Assembly: GCA_024742275.1 (NCBI GenBank)
Contig: JANSYS010000022.1
Location: forward strand, 1 to 64,000
Length of the DNA stretch: 64,000 nucleotides
Origin: Alphaproteobacteria bacterium
GTDB lineage: Bacteria > Pseudomonadota > Alphaproteobacteria > Thalassobaculales > Thalassobaculaceae
Reading direction: 5' to 3'
In this document: positions 36,153-43,962 of the stretch, piece after piece
Numbering within the stretch: the first letter of the stretch is position 1
Layout of the letters: every line of letters begins with the position of its first letter
Notes under the pieces: generated by a model
What the model was told of the DNA's origin: nothing
Database searches by the model: none
What the model saw: the letters and a program-made list of their open reading frames with translations, nothing else
Made by a program: the position numbers and the translations under genes

Positions 36153-37273
36153 TGGCGACCGACAAGAGCCTGCCGCTGTCGGGGCTGACCGTCGTCGCGC
36201 TCGAGCAGGCGGTGGCGGCGCCGTTCTGCACCTCGCGGCTCGCGGATGCCGGTGCCCGGGTCATCAAGATCGAGCGGCCGGAGGGTGATTTCGCGCGCGG
36301 CTATGACGATGTCGCCCGAGGGCAGAGCAGCTATTTCGTCTGGCTCAACCGGGGCAAGGAATCCGTGGTCGTCGACCTCGCCGGGACCGAGGGAAAGGAG
36401 GTGCTGCGGGCTTTGATCGCCGACGCCGACGTGCTGGTTCAGAATCTGAAGCCGGGGGCGCTCGGCCGGCTCGGCTTTCCGCTCGAACAGATCCGCGAAG
36501 ATCACCCACGCCTGATCATGTGCTCGATCAGCGGATACGGGGATAGCGGCCCGCTGGCGGAGCGCAAGGCCTACGACCTCCTCATCCAGGCGGAGTCCGG
36601 GCTGTGTTCGATTACCGGCGGCCCGAACGAGCCATCGCGGGTCGGCATCTCCGTGGTCGACATCGCCACCGGCGCGACAGCCCATTCGGCGATTCTAGAG
36701 GCGCTGATTGGCCGCTCGATCCATGGGGACGGGGCCGATATCCGCATCTCGATGTTCGACGTGATGGCCGATTGGCAGACGGTGCCTCTGCTCAACCATG
36801 AAGGCGGCAAGTCGCCGCAGCGGATCGGACTGGCTCACCCGTCGATCGCCCCCTACGGCGCCTTCGCCTCGTCGGACGGCGTCCTGATCCTGATCTCGAT
36901 CCAGAGCGAGCGGGAATGGGCAAGCCTGTGTCGTCATGTGCTCGGCGACGAGGGGCTGACGAAGCACGAGACGTTCAGAAGCAACGTGATCCGGGTCCGG
37001 AACCGCGACCGGACCGACGAGCTGGTCGGTGGCGTCTTCGCCCGGCATACCGCAGAGGCCCTGGAGGGGATGTTGGACAAGGCCAACCTCGCGTTCGCCC
37101 GGGTCAACGACATGGCGGCGTTGTCGGGGCATCCGCATACCCGTCGGATTACCATCGAGACGCCGAACGGGCCTGTCTCTTATCCGCCGCCCGCGCCGAT
37201 CGTCGATGGAATCGTCCGCGACTACGGTGCGGTTCCGGCAGTCGGCCAGCACAAACACCATAGCCGCGGTTAG
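36152..37273 (+). CDS. CaiB/BaiF-family CoA-transferase
   Basis: A 373-residue class III CoA-transferase that moves CoA between carboxylic acids. The conserved start LSGLTVVALEQAVAAPFCTS, RLADAGARVIKIERPEGD and CSISGYGDSGPLAERKAYD are present; Asp142 in AYDLLIQAESGL is the expected catalytic residue that forms the enzyme anhydride. Translationally coupled to the acyl-CoA dehydrogenase, it likely activates that enzyme's substrate as a CoA ester. Confidence 0.92.
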   Translation: MATDKSLPLSGLTVVALEQAVAAPFCTSRLADAGARVIKIERPEGDFARGYDDVARGQSSYFVWLNRGKESVVVDLAGTEGKEVLRALIADADVLVQNLKPGALGRLGFPLEQIREDHPRLIMCSISGYGDSGPLAERKAYDLLIQAESGLCSITGGPNEPSRVGISVVDIATGATAHSAILEALIGRSIHGDGADIRISMFDVMADWQTVPLLNHEGGKSPQRIGLAHPSIAPYGAFASSDGVLILISIQSEREWASLCRHVLGDEGLTKHETFRSNVIRVRNRDRTDELVGGVFARHTAEALEGMLDKANLAFARVNDMAALSGHPHTRRITIETPNGPVSYPPPAPIVDGIVRDYGAVPAVGQHKHHSRG

Positions 37274-37334
37274 CGGCCAGACCCGTTGACGTCCGTCTGG
37301 GACACTCCCGTTCCGTTGGCTTTTCGACTGACCG

Positions 37335-38000
37335 TCAATCCTCGAGGACGACGGAGTCCGGGTCGGCGCCGAGTTCCTCCAGAATGCCGGTCACCGCGTC
37401 GTTCATCTTGGGCGGGCCGCAGACATAGAACGCCTGACTGAAGTCGCTGACGTGCTTCTTCAGAAAGTCCTTGTCGACGATCCCGTGGGCGAGCGGGCTC
37501 GAGTCTTCGTCAGTGACGGTGAAGATGCACCGCAACCCGCCCATCGCCTCCAATTCATCGCGCAGGATGATGTCCTTCTCGGTTCTGTTCGAGAAGATCA
37601 GGCAGTGGCCCGTCAAGTCGCCCTTGCGCTGCAGGTCCCGCAGAATGGCGATGAAGGGAGTTACTCCCGCCCCTCCGGCGATGAAGACGCCGGGCCCGGT
37701 GTATTTGATCGCGCCCCAAGCGTCGTCGATCAGAAGCTTATCGCCCTTCGCGAGCTTGCCGATCTGGTTGGTGACGCCGTCGTGGTCCGGATAGACCTTG
37801 ATCACGAATTCAAGAGCGTCCGCATCCGTGAGCGACGTGAAGGTGAACGGGCGCAGTTCGTCGCGCCAGCCGTCTCGGTCGATGGCGACGTCCGTCGCCT
37901 GACCGGGCTCGAAGCTGTACCCCTCGGGCTTCTCGACGGTCAACCGGACGACGTCGTGGGTTACAAACTCGGCTTCCAGGATGGTGACGTTGTAGACCAT
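37335..38000 (-). CDS. Flavin/NAD(P)H oxidoreductase (ferredoxin reductase-type)
   Basis: A 221-residue protein of the ferredoxin-NADP reductase fold. The FAD-binding part has LRPFTFTSLTD, and the nucleotide-binding part has GGAGVTPFIAILRDLQ and YVCGPPKMNDAVTGIL. It has no iron-sulfur or flavodoxin domain, so it needs a separate electron acceptor. GAGGAGGA precedes the ATG at 38000. It is divergent from the polyamine-type transporter operon and convergent with the CoA-transferase gene. The partner is unknown. Confidence 0.88.
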   Translation of the reverse strand: MVYNVTILEAEFVTHDVVRLTVEKPEGYSFEPGQATDVAIDRDGWRDELRPFTFTSLTDADALEFVIKVYPDHDGVTNQIGKLAKGDKLLIDDAWGAIKYTGPGVFIAGGAGVTPFIAILRDLQRKGDLTGHCLIFSNRTEKDIILRDELEAMGGLRCIFTVTDEDSSPLAHGIVDKDFLKKHVSDFSQAFYVCGPPKMNDAVTGILEELGADPDSVVLED

Positions 38001-38284
38001 TTCGATCGGTTCCTCCTCGGTTCGGGGAGGCAGGTGTGTGGCAGCGGCGAATTGGCAAGCCCTCGACCACATTCCTCGTCGGCATCTCCATTATCAGAGC
38101 GGGCTGCCGGGTCCGGATCGGCGTTGCGGGAGAGGTGTCGACAGTTTGCAGTTTTGCGTCTTGCCAACCGACCGGTCCCCCTTGCACTGTAGGGGTTGTT
38201 CCGGCGCCACAGCGAAAACGCCAGCGGTGCAAAGCCCGCGTGTTCCGGTCCGACAGGGAATGGTTTCAGGGGGCTTCGAAAGCG

Positions 38285-39451
38285 ATGAATCAGTTCGAAT
38301 TCACCCGCCGTCAGATGATGGCGTTGATGGGAAGCGCCGCGACGGCGGCGATGCTGCCGGCGGCTGCCGGTGCGGCCGATGACGGCCTGAAGTTCTGGGC
38401 GCCGGGCATTGCCCGAGTTGGCGAGAAGGACTGGAGTTCGATGGAGGCGGAAGCCGGCATCAAACTCGCTCCGATCGCGAAGAGCGCGCGCGCGGACGAG
38501 GCTATCCAGAAGATGGTCGTCGGCGACGGCAATGCGCTCTACGACGCCATGACCGACAACGGTGGCGGCATGGAGGACGCGCTCGCAAGTCAGAATGCGA
38601 TCGTGGAGCTCGACACGTCCAAGATCCCCAACTGGTCGATCATCGAGAAGCGGTACCTCGACGGCGGCGCGGCGGCGGACACGATCCGCTACGAGGGCAA
38701 GGTCGTCGCCATCCCTTATATCTCCAACGCCGACGCCATGGCCTTCAACCACGACGTCATCGGCTTCGAGCCTGATTCGTGGGAGATCCTGTTCGACGAG
38801 CAGTTCAAGGGCCGTGCCGCCCTGCAGAACGACTTCGGGCCGACGCTCACCAATACCGCCATCTATCTCAAGCAATCGGGTAAGCAGGACATCGAGAATC
38901 CGTCCGACATGTCCGAGGCCGAGGTCAAGGGCGTGTGCCAGTTCCTGATCGACAAGAAGAAGGCCGGTCAGTTCCGTACCTTCTGGGACGGTTTCCAGAA
39001 CGGCGTCGACCTGCTTGCGTCGGAGGAAGTGCTTGTCGCCTCTTGCTGGGAGCCGATCCAGATCGTGGCGGCCAGAAAGAGCGCCAAGGATATCCGCTAC
39101 GGCACCATGAAGGAGGGTCACCAGACCTGGAACAACGTCGTCATGCTGACTCGTGGCGGACGCGAGCGCGGGATGGACGACACGTTCTACAAGCTGGTGA
39201 ACCTGTATCTGTCGCCATGGTTCGGGGCGCGTACCCTTGCCGCCCTCGGTTTCACGCCGCAGATGACCGGCGTGCTGGAATACGTGGACGCCAACCCGGA
39301 TGTTTTCGACGCCGCGACCAAGGCGACGATCAATGACCGTCTGGCGCGCAAACAGGAGCGGCTCGCCGTGCCCGGCAACTCCTGGCAGAACGTGTTCCCG
39401 ACCAACATTCGGGCCTATCAGGACTGGTGGGCGCGGGTTCAGGCCGCCTGA
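38285..39451 (+). CDS. Polyamine-type (PotF/PotD-like) solute-binding protein
   Basis: A 388-residue periplasmic protein with a twin-arginine-like signal (FTRRQMMALMGSAATAAM, cleavage near AAAGAA). The mature part resembles SBP_bac_8 polyamine and Fe-type binders (NGGGMEDALASQNAIVELDT; IPYISNADAMAFNHDVIGF). First gene of a four-gene ABC operon followed by a deacetylase-fold gene. The ligand is not necessarily a polyamine. Confidence 0.88.
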   Translation: MNQFEFTRRQMMALMGSAATAAMLPAAAGAADDGLKFWAPGIARVGEKDWSSMEAEAGIKLAPIAKSARADEAIQKMVVGDGNALYDAMTDNGGGMEDALASQNAIVELDTSKIPNWSIIEKRYLDGGAAADTIRYEGKVVAIPYISNADAMAFNHDVIGFEPDSWEILFDEQFKGRAALQNDFGPTLTNTAIYLKQSGKQDIENPSDMSEAEVKGVCQFLIDKKKAGQFRTFWDGFQNGVDLLASEEVLVASCWEPIQIVAARKSAKDIRYGTMKEGHQTWNNVVMLTRGGRERGMDDTFYKLVNLYLSPWFGARTLAALGFTPQMTGVLEYVDANPDVFDAATKATINDRLARKQERLAVPGNSWQNVFPTNIRAYQDWWARVQAA

Positions 39452-39457
39452 TCCGCG

Positions 39458-40372
39458 ATGACCGCTCCGACTGACAACGGGCTCGACGGGCTTCCCCCCG
39501 TCGAGCCCTACCGGCCGACTCTGCGCGAACGGATGTCGGGCTGGGCGTTCTGGGTTCCGATCGTCTTCATGGTGCTGTTCTTCGCCCTGCCGATGGCGTT
39601 GACCGTCGTGTTCAGCGTGTTCGAGCGGACCATGTTCTGGATGGAGCCGGGCTTCACCCTGGCGGCCTACGAGAACTTCTTCTTCTCCGCTCGGCTGGAG
39701 AATTTCCTCTCCTCAATGGGCTATTCGCTCATCTCGGTGGTGGTGTCCTTCTGTCTCGGCTTTCCGATCGCAGTTTTCGTGCGCAAGTCGGTCCCCCAGG
39801 CTGCGCAGCATCGGGTCGTGCTGCTGTTCATCCTGCCGTTCATGGTGTCGGAGATCATCCGCATCTTCGCGTTGCGACCGGTCCTCCAGCGCAACGGCCT
39901 GGTGAACGAGACGCTGATCAATCTCGGTCTCATCGACGAGCCCGTCACCGCCCTGATCTACACCCATACCGGCGTGGTCATCGGCGAGGTGCTGTCCTTC
40001 ATGCCCTTCATCGTCTTCGCCGGATTCCTGGCTATGGAAGCGGTGCCGAAATTCATCTTCGAGGTCTGCGACGACCTCGGCGCGGGCCCGGTGCGGCGGT
40101 TCACCGACGTCATCCTGCCGTTGGCAGCGCCCGGCATCTTCGCCGGGGCCGTCTTCATCTTCGTGAACGGCATCGGCGTGGCCCTGATCCCGAACATCCT
40201 CGGGGGACCCGGCGCGGTGAACGGGGGCCTGATCGCCACCCAGGCGATCACCGCGCTCGACTTCCCGCTGGCCATGGCGGTCAGCGCGATCATGATGGCG
40301 ACGCTGATGGGGCTGCTCTACATCGGCCACCGGCTGTTCGACCTCACCAAGATTCTCGCACCGATGAACTGA
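39458..40372 (+). CDS. Polyamine-type ABC permease (PotB-like)
   Basis: A 304-residue inner-membrane protein with about six hydrophobic segments. The EAA loop reads EVCDDLGAGPVRRFTDVILP, typical of PotB/PotH. It starts six bases after the binding-protein stop and is followed 12 bases later by its partner permease. Confidence 0.92.
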   Translation: MTAPTDNGLDGLPPVEPYRPTLRERMSGWAFWVPIVFMVLFFALPMALTVVFSVFERTMFWMEPGFTLAAYENFFFSARLENFLSSMGYSLISVVVSFCLGFPIAVFVRKSVPQAAQHRVVLLFILPFMVSEIIRIFALRPVLQRNGLVNETLINLGLIDEPVTALIYTHTGVVIGEVLSFMPFIVFAGFLAMEAVPKFIFEVCDDLGAGPVRRFTDVILPLAAPGIFAGAVFIFVNGIGVALIPNILGGPGAVNGGLIATQAITALDFPLAMAVSAIMMATLMGLLYIGHRLFDLTKILAPMN

Positions 40373-40384
40373 GGGGGCGGGATC

Positions 40385-41284
40385 ATGGACGACTACGCCA
40401 ACATCTGGCTGCACCGGGCGAAATGGGCCTATCTGCTGCTTGTCGTGACGACGCTGATGACCCCGGTGTTCTACGTCATGTACATCTCGTTCAACGAGAA
40501 CGGGTTCGGCGCGGCCGAGTATGTCTTCACCACCCGATGGTACGGGCTGATCTTCGCCGACGCGCAGCTCATGAACGCGCTGCGCTGGACGATGTCGCTG
40601 GCCGCCGTGACGACGGTGCTGACCATTCCGATGGCCCTGCTGGCGGCCAAGTTCTACAAGGCCACCCGCGCCAAGGTCCCGGTGGTGTTCCTGCTGCTCG
40701 CCCCGCTCTTCGTCGCCCCGGACATCCTCAGCGCCGCGTTGCTGGTGTTCTTCAAGAATCTGAACTTCACCTTCCGGTGGCTCGGGGACCAGCTTGGCGT
40801 CTCGTTCATGGATGGGTGGGCACAGCTCGGTTTCACGACCTCGGTGATCGGACTGATCATCTACACGATCCCGTATGCCTTCGTGGTGATCCTGATCACC
40901 ATGGGACGCTACAACAAGGAGCAGACCGAAGCGGCCCGTGCGTGCGGGGCCACAGGCTGGCGGGCATTCTGGGACATCGAGTTCCCGCAGATCCGCCCCG
41001 GCGTATTCAGCGCCTGCGCCTTCACCGTCATTCTCTGCTTCAACGAGTACACCCGCACCAGCCTGCTGAAGGGCGGGTTCGACACCTTCACCACCGTTCT
41101 GGTGAGCCAGATGCTGAACTCCGGCATGTCGGAACAGTCCTACGCCATGTCGAGTTTCGTGAGCTTCGTCGCCATCGCGCTGATCGGTGGGATCATCGTC
41201 TTCACGCTGCTGCGATCCGAGGCCGCCGCCCGCAGGGCGCAGCCGGTTGCCGAGCCCGGTACCCGCTCCACGGCCGCCGCCTGA
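40385..41284 (+). CDS. Polyamine-type ABC permease (PotC-like)
   Basis: A 299-residue inner-membrane protein with about six hydrophobic segments and the loop EAARACGATGWRAFWDIEFPQ, the PotC/PotI EAA motif. GAGGGGGCGGG precedes the ATG. The C-terminal tail is Ala/Arg-rich. Its channel partner is encoded just before and its ATPase just after. Confidence 0.92.
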   Translation: MDDYANIWLHRAKWAYLLLVVTTLMTPVFYVMYISFNENGFGAAEYVFTTRWYGLIFADAQLMNALRWTMSLAAVTTVLTIPMALLAAKFYKATRAKVPVVFLLLAPLFVAPDILSAALLVFFKNLNFTFRWLGDQLGVSFMDGWAQLGFTTSVIGLIIYTIPYAFVVILITMGRYNKEQTEAARACGATGWRAFWDIEFPQIRPGVFSACAFTVILCFNEYTRTSLLKGGFDTFTTVLVSQMLNSGMSEQSYAMSSFVSFVAIALIGGIIVFTLLRSEAAARRAQPVAEPGTRSTAAA

Positions 41285-41297
41285 TGAGAGAAATGAG

Positions 41298-42395
41298 ATG
41301 AATGCCATTCACCCAACCGTCCAGGTCCGGCAGCTCAGCAAGAACTACGGCAGCGTCCAGGCTTTGAAGAACGTCGATCTGTCGATCGCTGCCGGCGAGT
41401 ATTTCGTGCTGCTCGGCCCATCCGGTGGCGGCAAGACCACGCTGCTCCGGACCATCGGCGGGTTCCACAAGCCGTCCAGCGGGCAGGTCTGGTTGAATGG
41501 CCAGGAAGTGTCGCACCTGCCTCCGGACAAGCGGCCGACGGCGATGGTGTTCCAGGCCTATGCCCTGTTTCCGCACATGTCTGTGCTGGGGAATGTCGGC
41601 TACGGCCTCAGCCTCGCCAAGCTGCCCAAGGCCGAGGTCCGAGACAAGAGCATCGCCATGCTGGAGATGGTGGGGCTGAAGGGCTACGAAGACCGCCGGC
41701 CGCACGAATTGTCCGGCGGCCAGCAGCAGCGCGTGCAGCTGGCCCGCGCGCTGGTGCTGGATCGCAACATCCTTCTGCTCGACGAGCCGCTGGCCGCGCT
41801 CGACGCCCAGCTCCGAAAGGATATGTGCCTGGAGCTCAAGCACCTTCAGGAAAAGGTCGGTATCACCTTCATCCACGTCACCCACAACCAGGAGGAGGCG
41901 ATGACGGTGGCCGACCGCATCGCCTTGATCGCCAACGGCGAGCTGGTCGAGCAGGGGGCGGCGCGCGATATATACCGCACGCCGGAGCGCCGCTTCACCG
42001 CAAGCTTCGTCGGTGAGAACAATCTTCTGTCCGGCACCGTGGCGTCGGTGGAGGGCGATACGGTCACGGTCCAGGTCTGCGGTCAGCCGCTCAGCGTCGA
42101 CCGGCGCGATCTTCCGGTCAGCACCGGCGCGACGGTGGCGCTGTCGATCCGTTCGGAATTGGTGGAGATGGTGCCCGAAGACGGATCGGCGTCGTCCGCC
42201 GATGGCCTGTCGCTCGCCGGGACGTATACCGAGAGTGTGTATCTCGGCCTGACCCTGTCCCATCGCGTCGCGCTATCCGACGGGACGCAGATCGTGTCTC
42301 GGGTGGTCGGCGAATCCGATGCGCCGCCTCCGGTCGCCGGTTCGGCCGCGCGGGTCCGCTGGAAACCGGGCGCGCTACGGCTGCATATCAACTGA
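41298..42395 (+). CDS. Polyamine-type ABC ATPase (PotA-like)
   Basis: A 365-residue ATPase with Walker A GPSGGGKT at residues 40-47, signature LSGGQQQRVQLARAL, Walker B ILLLDEPLAALD, the His loop VTHNQEEAM, and a C-terminal TOBE domain (from about residue 240; SVYLGLTLSHRVALSDG) that often senses substrate. It energises the Pot-like permease pair. Confidence 0.93.
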   Translation: MNAIHPTVQVRQLSKNYGSVQALKNVDLSIAAGEYFVLLGPSGGGKTTLLRTIGGFHKPSSGQVWLNGQEVSHLPPDKRPTAMVFQAYALFPHMSVLGNVGYGLSLAKLPKAEVRDKSIAMLEMVGLKGYEDRRPHELSGGQQQRVQLARALVLDRNILLLDEPLAALDAQLRKDMCLELKHLQEKVGITFIHVTHNQEEAMTVADRIALIANGELVEQGAARDIYRTPERRFTASFVGENNLLSGTVASVEGDTVTVQVCGQPLSVDRRDLPVSTGATVALSIRSELVEMVPEDGSASSADGLSLAGTYTESVYLGLTLSHRVALSDGTQIVSRVVGESDAPPPVAGSAARVRWKPGALRLHIN

Positions 42396-42415
42396 TCGCC
42401 AGGAGGACCGCCGCC

Positions 42416-43330
42416 ATGTGGCCGAACCCGCGTATCCCCTTCGAGCTGTCGAACGCGCGCAGGAAGCTGGCTCCGCTGAACGGTCGGCCGCTGATCGTGC
42501 ATGTGGCCATGAACATCGAGTACTGGCCGATCAGCCGGCCGATGCCGCGCGGTATCATTCCGCCGCCGCACAACGCCCAGATCGCGCCGCCCGACGTGCC
42601 GAACTTCTCCTGGGTCGAATATGGTCTACGGGTCGGCATGCCGCGGATCATTCGGATGCTGGCCGATCGCGGACTGCCCTGTTCCGCTCTGATCAACGCC
42701 CAGGTTGCCGATGTCTATCCGGCTCTGATGGACGCGGTCGTCGAGGCTGGATGGGAACTGGTCGGTCACGGCTGGTTCCAGCAGTCGCTAAAACAGGCGG
42801 ACGACGAGCGGGCGGTGATCCGCAAGAGCCTCGACCGGCTCCGACAGGTGAGCGGCAAGAAGGTTCGAGCCTGGCTAGGGCCGGGTATCGGCGAGAGTTT
42901 CGACACGGTCGACATCCTCAAGGAGGAGGGGATCGAGTTCCTGCACGACTGGATGGTCGACGATCTCCCGGTGTGGATGCGAACGATCCATGGCCCCATG
43001 GTGGGCCTGCCCTACACGATGGAACTGAACGACGTGCCGATCTACGCGGTGCAGAACAGCTCTACCGACGAGTTCCTGAAGCGGGTGGAGGCGACGGTCG
43101 CCACGCTCGAACCGGAACTGGCGGAGAATCCTCGAGTGATCACCCTCGCCCTGCACCCGCATCTGATCGGTGTGCCGCACGTCGCACACTTCTTCGAGCG
43201 CGCGCTCGACCTCCTGCAGAAGCGCGACGACACGGTGTTCGTGACCTCGTCGGTGATGGGCGATTGGTTCGTGGCGGCCGATGGTACCGGCGGCGCCGGT
43301 CTGCCGAACGAGGCTCCGCCCCTGCCATAG
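42416..43330 (+). CDS. PuuE-like polysaccharide-deacetylase-fold protein
   Basis: A 304-residue protein of the NodB/PuuE fold. PuuE members are metal-independent allantoinases; this one has HVAMNIEYWPISRPMP in place of the metal-binding TFDDG, VGHGWFQQS near the middle, and AWLGPGIGESFDTVDIL and HDWMVDDLPVWM typical of the PuuE branch. No signal peptide is seen, fitting a cytoplasmic hydrolase of a small cyclic or amide compound. AGGAGG precedes the ATG and the gene lies 20 bases after the ATPase gene, so it probably processes what the transporter imports. Allantoinase activity is possible but not shown. Confidence 0.8.
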   Translation: MWPNPRIPFELSNARRKLAPLNGRPLIVHVAMNIEYWPISRPMPRGIIPPPHNAQIAPPDVPNFSWVEYGLRVGMPRIIRMLADRGLPCSALINAQVADVYPALMDAVVEAGWELVGHGWFQQSLKQADDERAVIRKSLDRLRQVSGKKVRAWLGPGIGESFDTVDILKEEGIEFLHDWMVDDLPVWMRTIHGPMVGLPYTMELNDVPIYAVQNSSTDEFLKRVEATVATLEPELAENPRVITLALHPHLIGVPHVAHFFERALDLLQKRDDTVFVTSSVMGDWFVAADGTGGAGLPNEAPPLP

Positions 43331-43382
43331 GGTCCGCCGGGCGGGTTCGCCGTTCGGGGCCGCCGGGCGCCGGCTGTATGGG

Positions 43383-43811
43383 CTATCGCTGCGGCCCGTC
43401 CGCCGGCCTCTCCGTCGGTTCTTCCACGGGCCCGGCCAGGTCCTCGAGGATCGGACAATCAGGGCGGTCGTCGCCATGACAGCGTGTGACCAGATCCGAA
43501 AGGGCGGCGCGCATGGTCTGCAACTCGACGATCTTGCGGTCGATGCTGGTGAGATGCTCCTGGGCGACATGTTTCACGTCGGCGCTGGCTCGCCGCCGGT
43601 CTTCGTAAAGGGCGAGAAGGGCGCGGCAGTCCTCGATGGTGAACCCCAGCGAACGGGCGCGGGCCAGAAACACGAGCTTGTGGACATCGGCGCCATCGAA
43701 CCGCCGATAGCCGTTGTCTCCCCGCTGCGGACGGATCAGGCCGATATCCTCGTAGTAGCGGATGGTTTTCGCGGGCAGTCCGCTCCGTTCCGAAACGTCG
43801 CCGATGTTCAT
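43383..43811 (-). CDS. cueR: CueR-type Cu(I)-responsive MerR-family activator
   Basis: A 142-residue DNA-binding regulator. The MerR helix-turn-helix start is MNIGDVSERSGLPAKTIRYYE. Cys111 and Cys119 (TRCHGDDRPDCP) match the Cu(I)-binding pair of CueR (112 and 120), and Ser77 replaces the Cys used by Hg/Zn sensors. It is divergent from copA; the intergenic region carries two CueR-like operators, one for each gene, so it probably also controls itself. Confidence 0.93.
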   Translation of the reverse strand: MNIGDVSERSGLPAKTIRYYEDIGLIRPQRGDNGYRRFDGADVHKLVFLARARSLGFTIEDCRALLALYEDRRRASADVKHVAQEHLTSIDRKIVELQTMRAALSDLVTRCHGDDRPDCPILEDLAGPVEEPTERPADGPQR

Positions 43812-43843
43812 CGCAGTGTACCGCTTTCCGTGATCTGACAGTC

Positions 43844-43874
43844 GAACTAAACCTTCCGAAAACTGCAAGGTCAA
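43844..43874 (-). promoter_or_regulatory. CueR operator and cueR promoter
   Basis: The operator is ACCTTCC-N7-GCAAGGT (43851-43871), the CueR consensus with one mismatch. Read on the minus strand it lies between TTGACC (43869-43874) and TAGTTC (43844-43849), with the 19-bp spacer that MerR-family activators need to distort. Confidence 0.75.
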
Positions 43875-43904
43875 GGCGGCGAGAGGGGCGCGAGCTCTTC
43901 GCTC

Positions 43905-43935
43905 TTGACCTTCCAGCGACTGGAAGTGCCATCTG
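43905..43935 (+). promoter_or_regulatory. CueR operator and copA promoter
   Basis: TTGACC (43905-43910), then ACCTTCC-N7-GGAAGTG (43908-43928), and a weak -10 CATCTG (43930-43935) at 19-bp spacing. The long spacer with a dyad inside is the MerR/CueR arrangement; the copA ATG follows 27 bases later. Confidence 0.75.
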
Positions 43936-43962
43936 CTAGGGCTCCAGCATTGCGAGGCAGAG

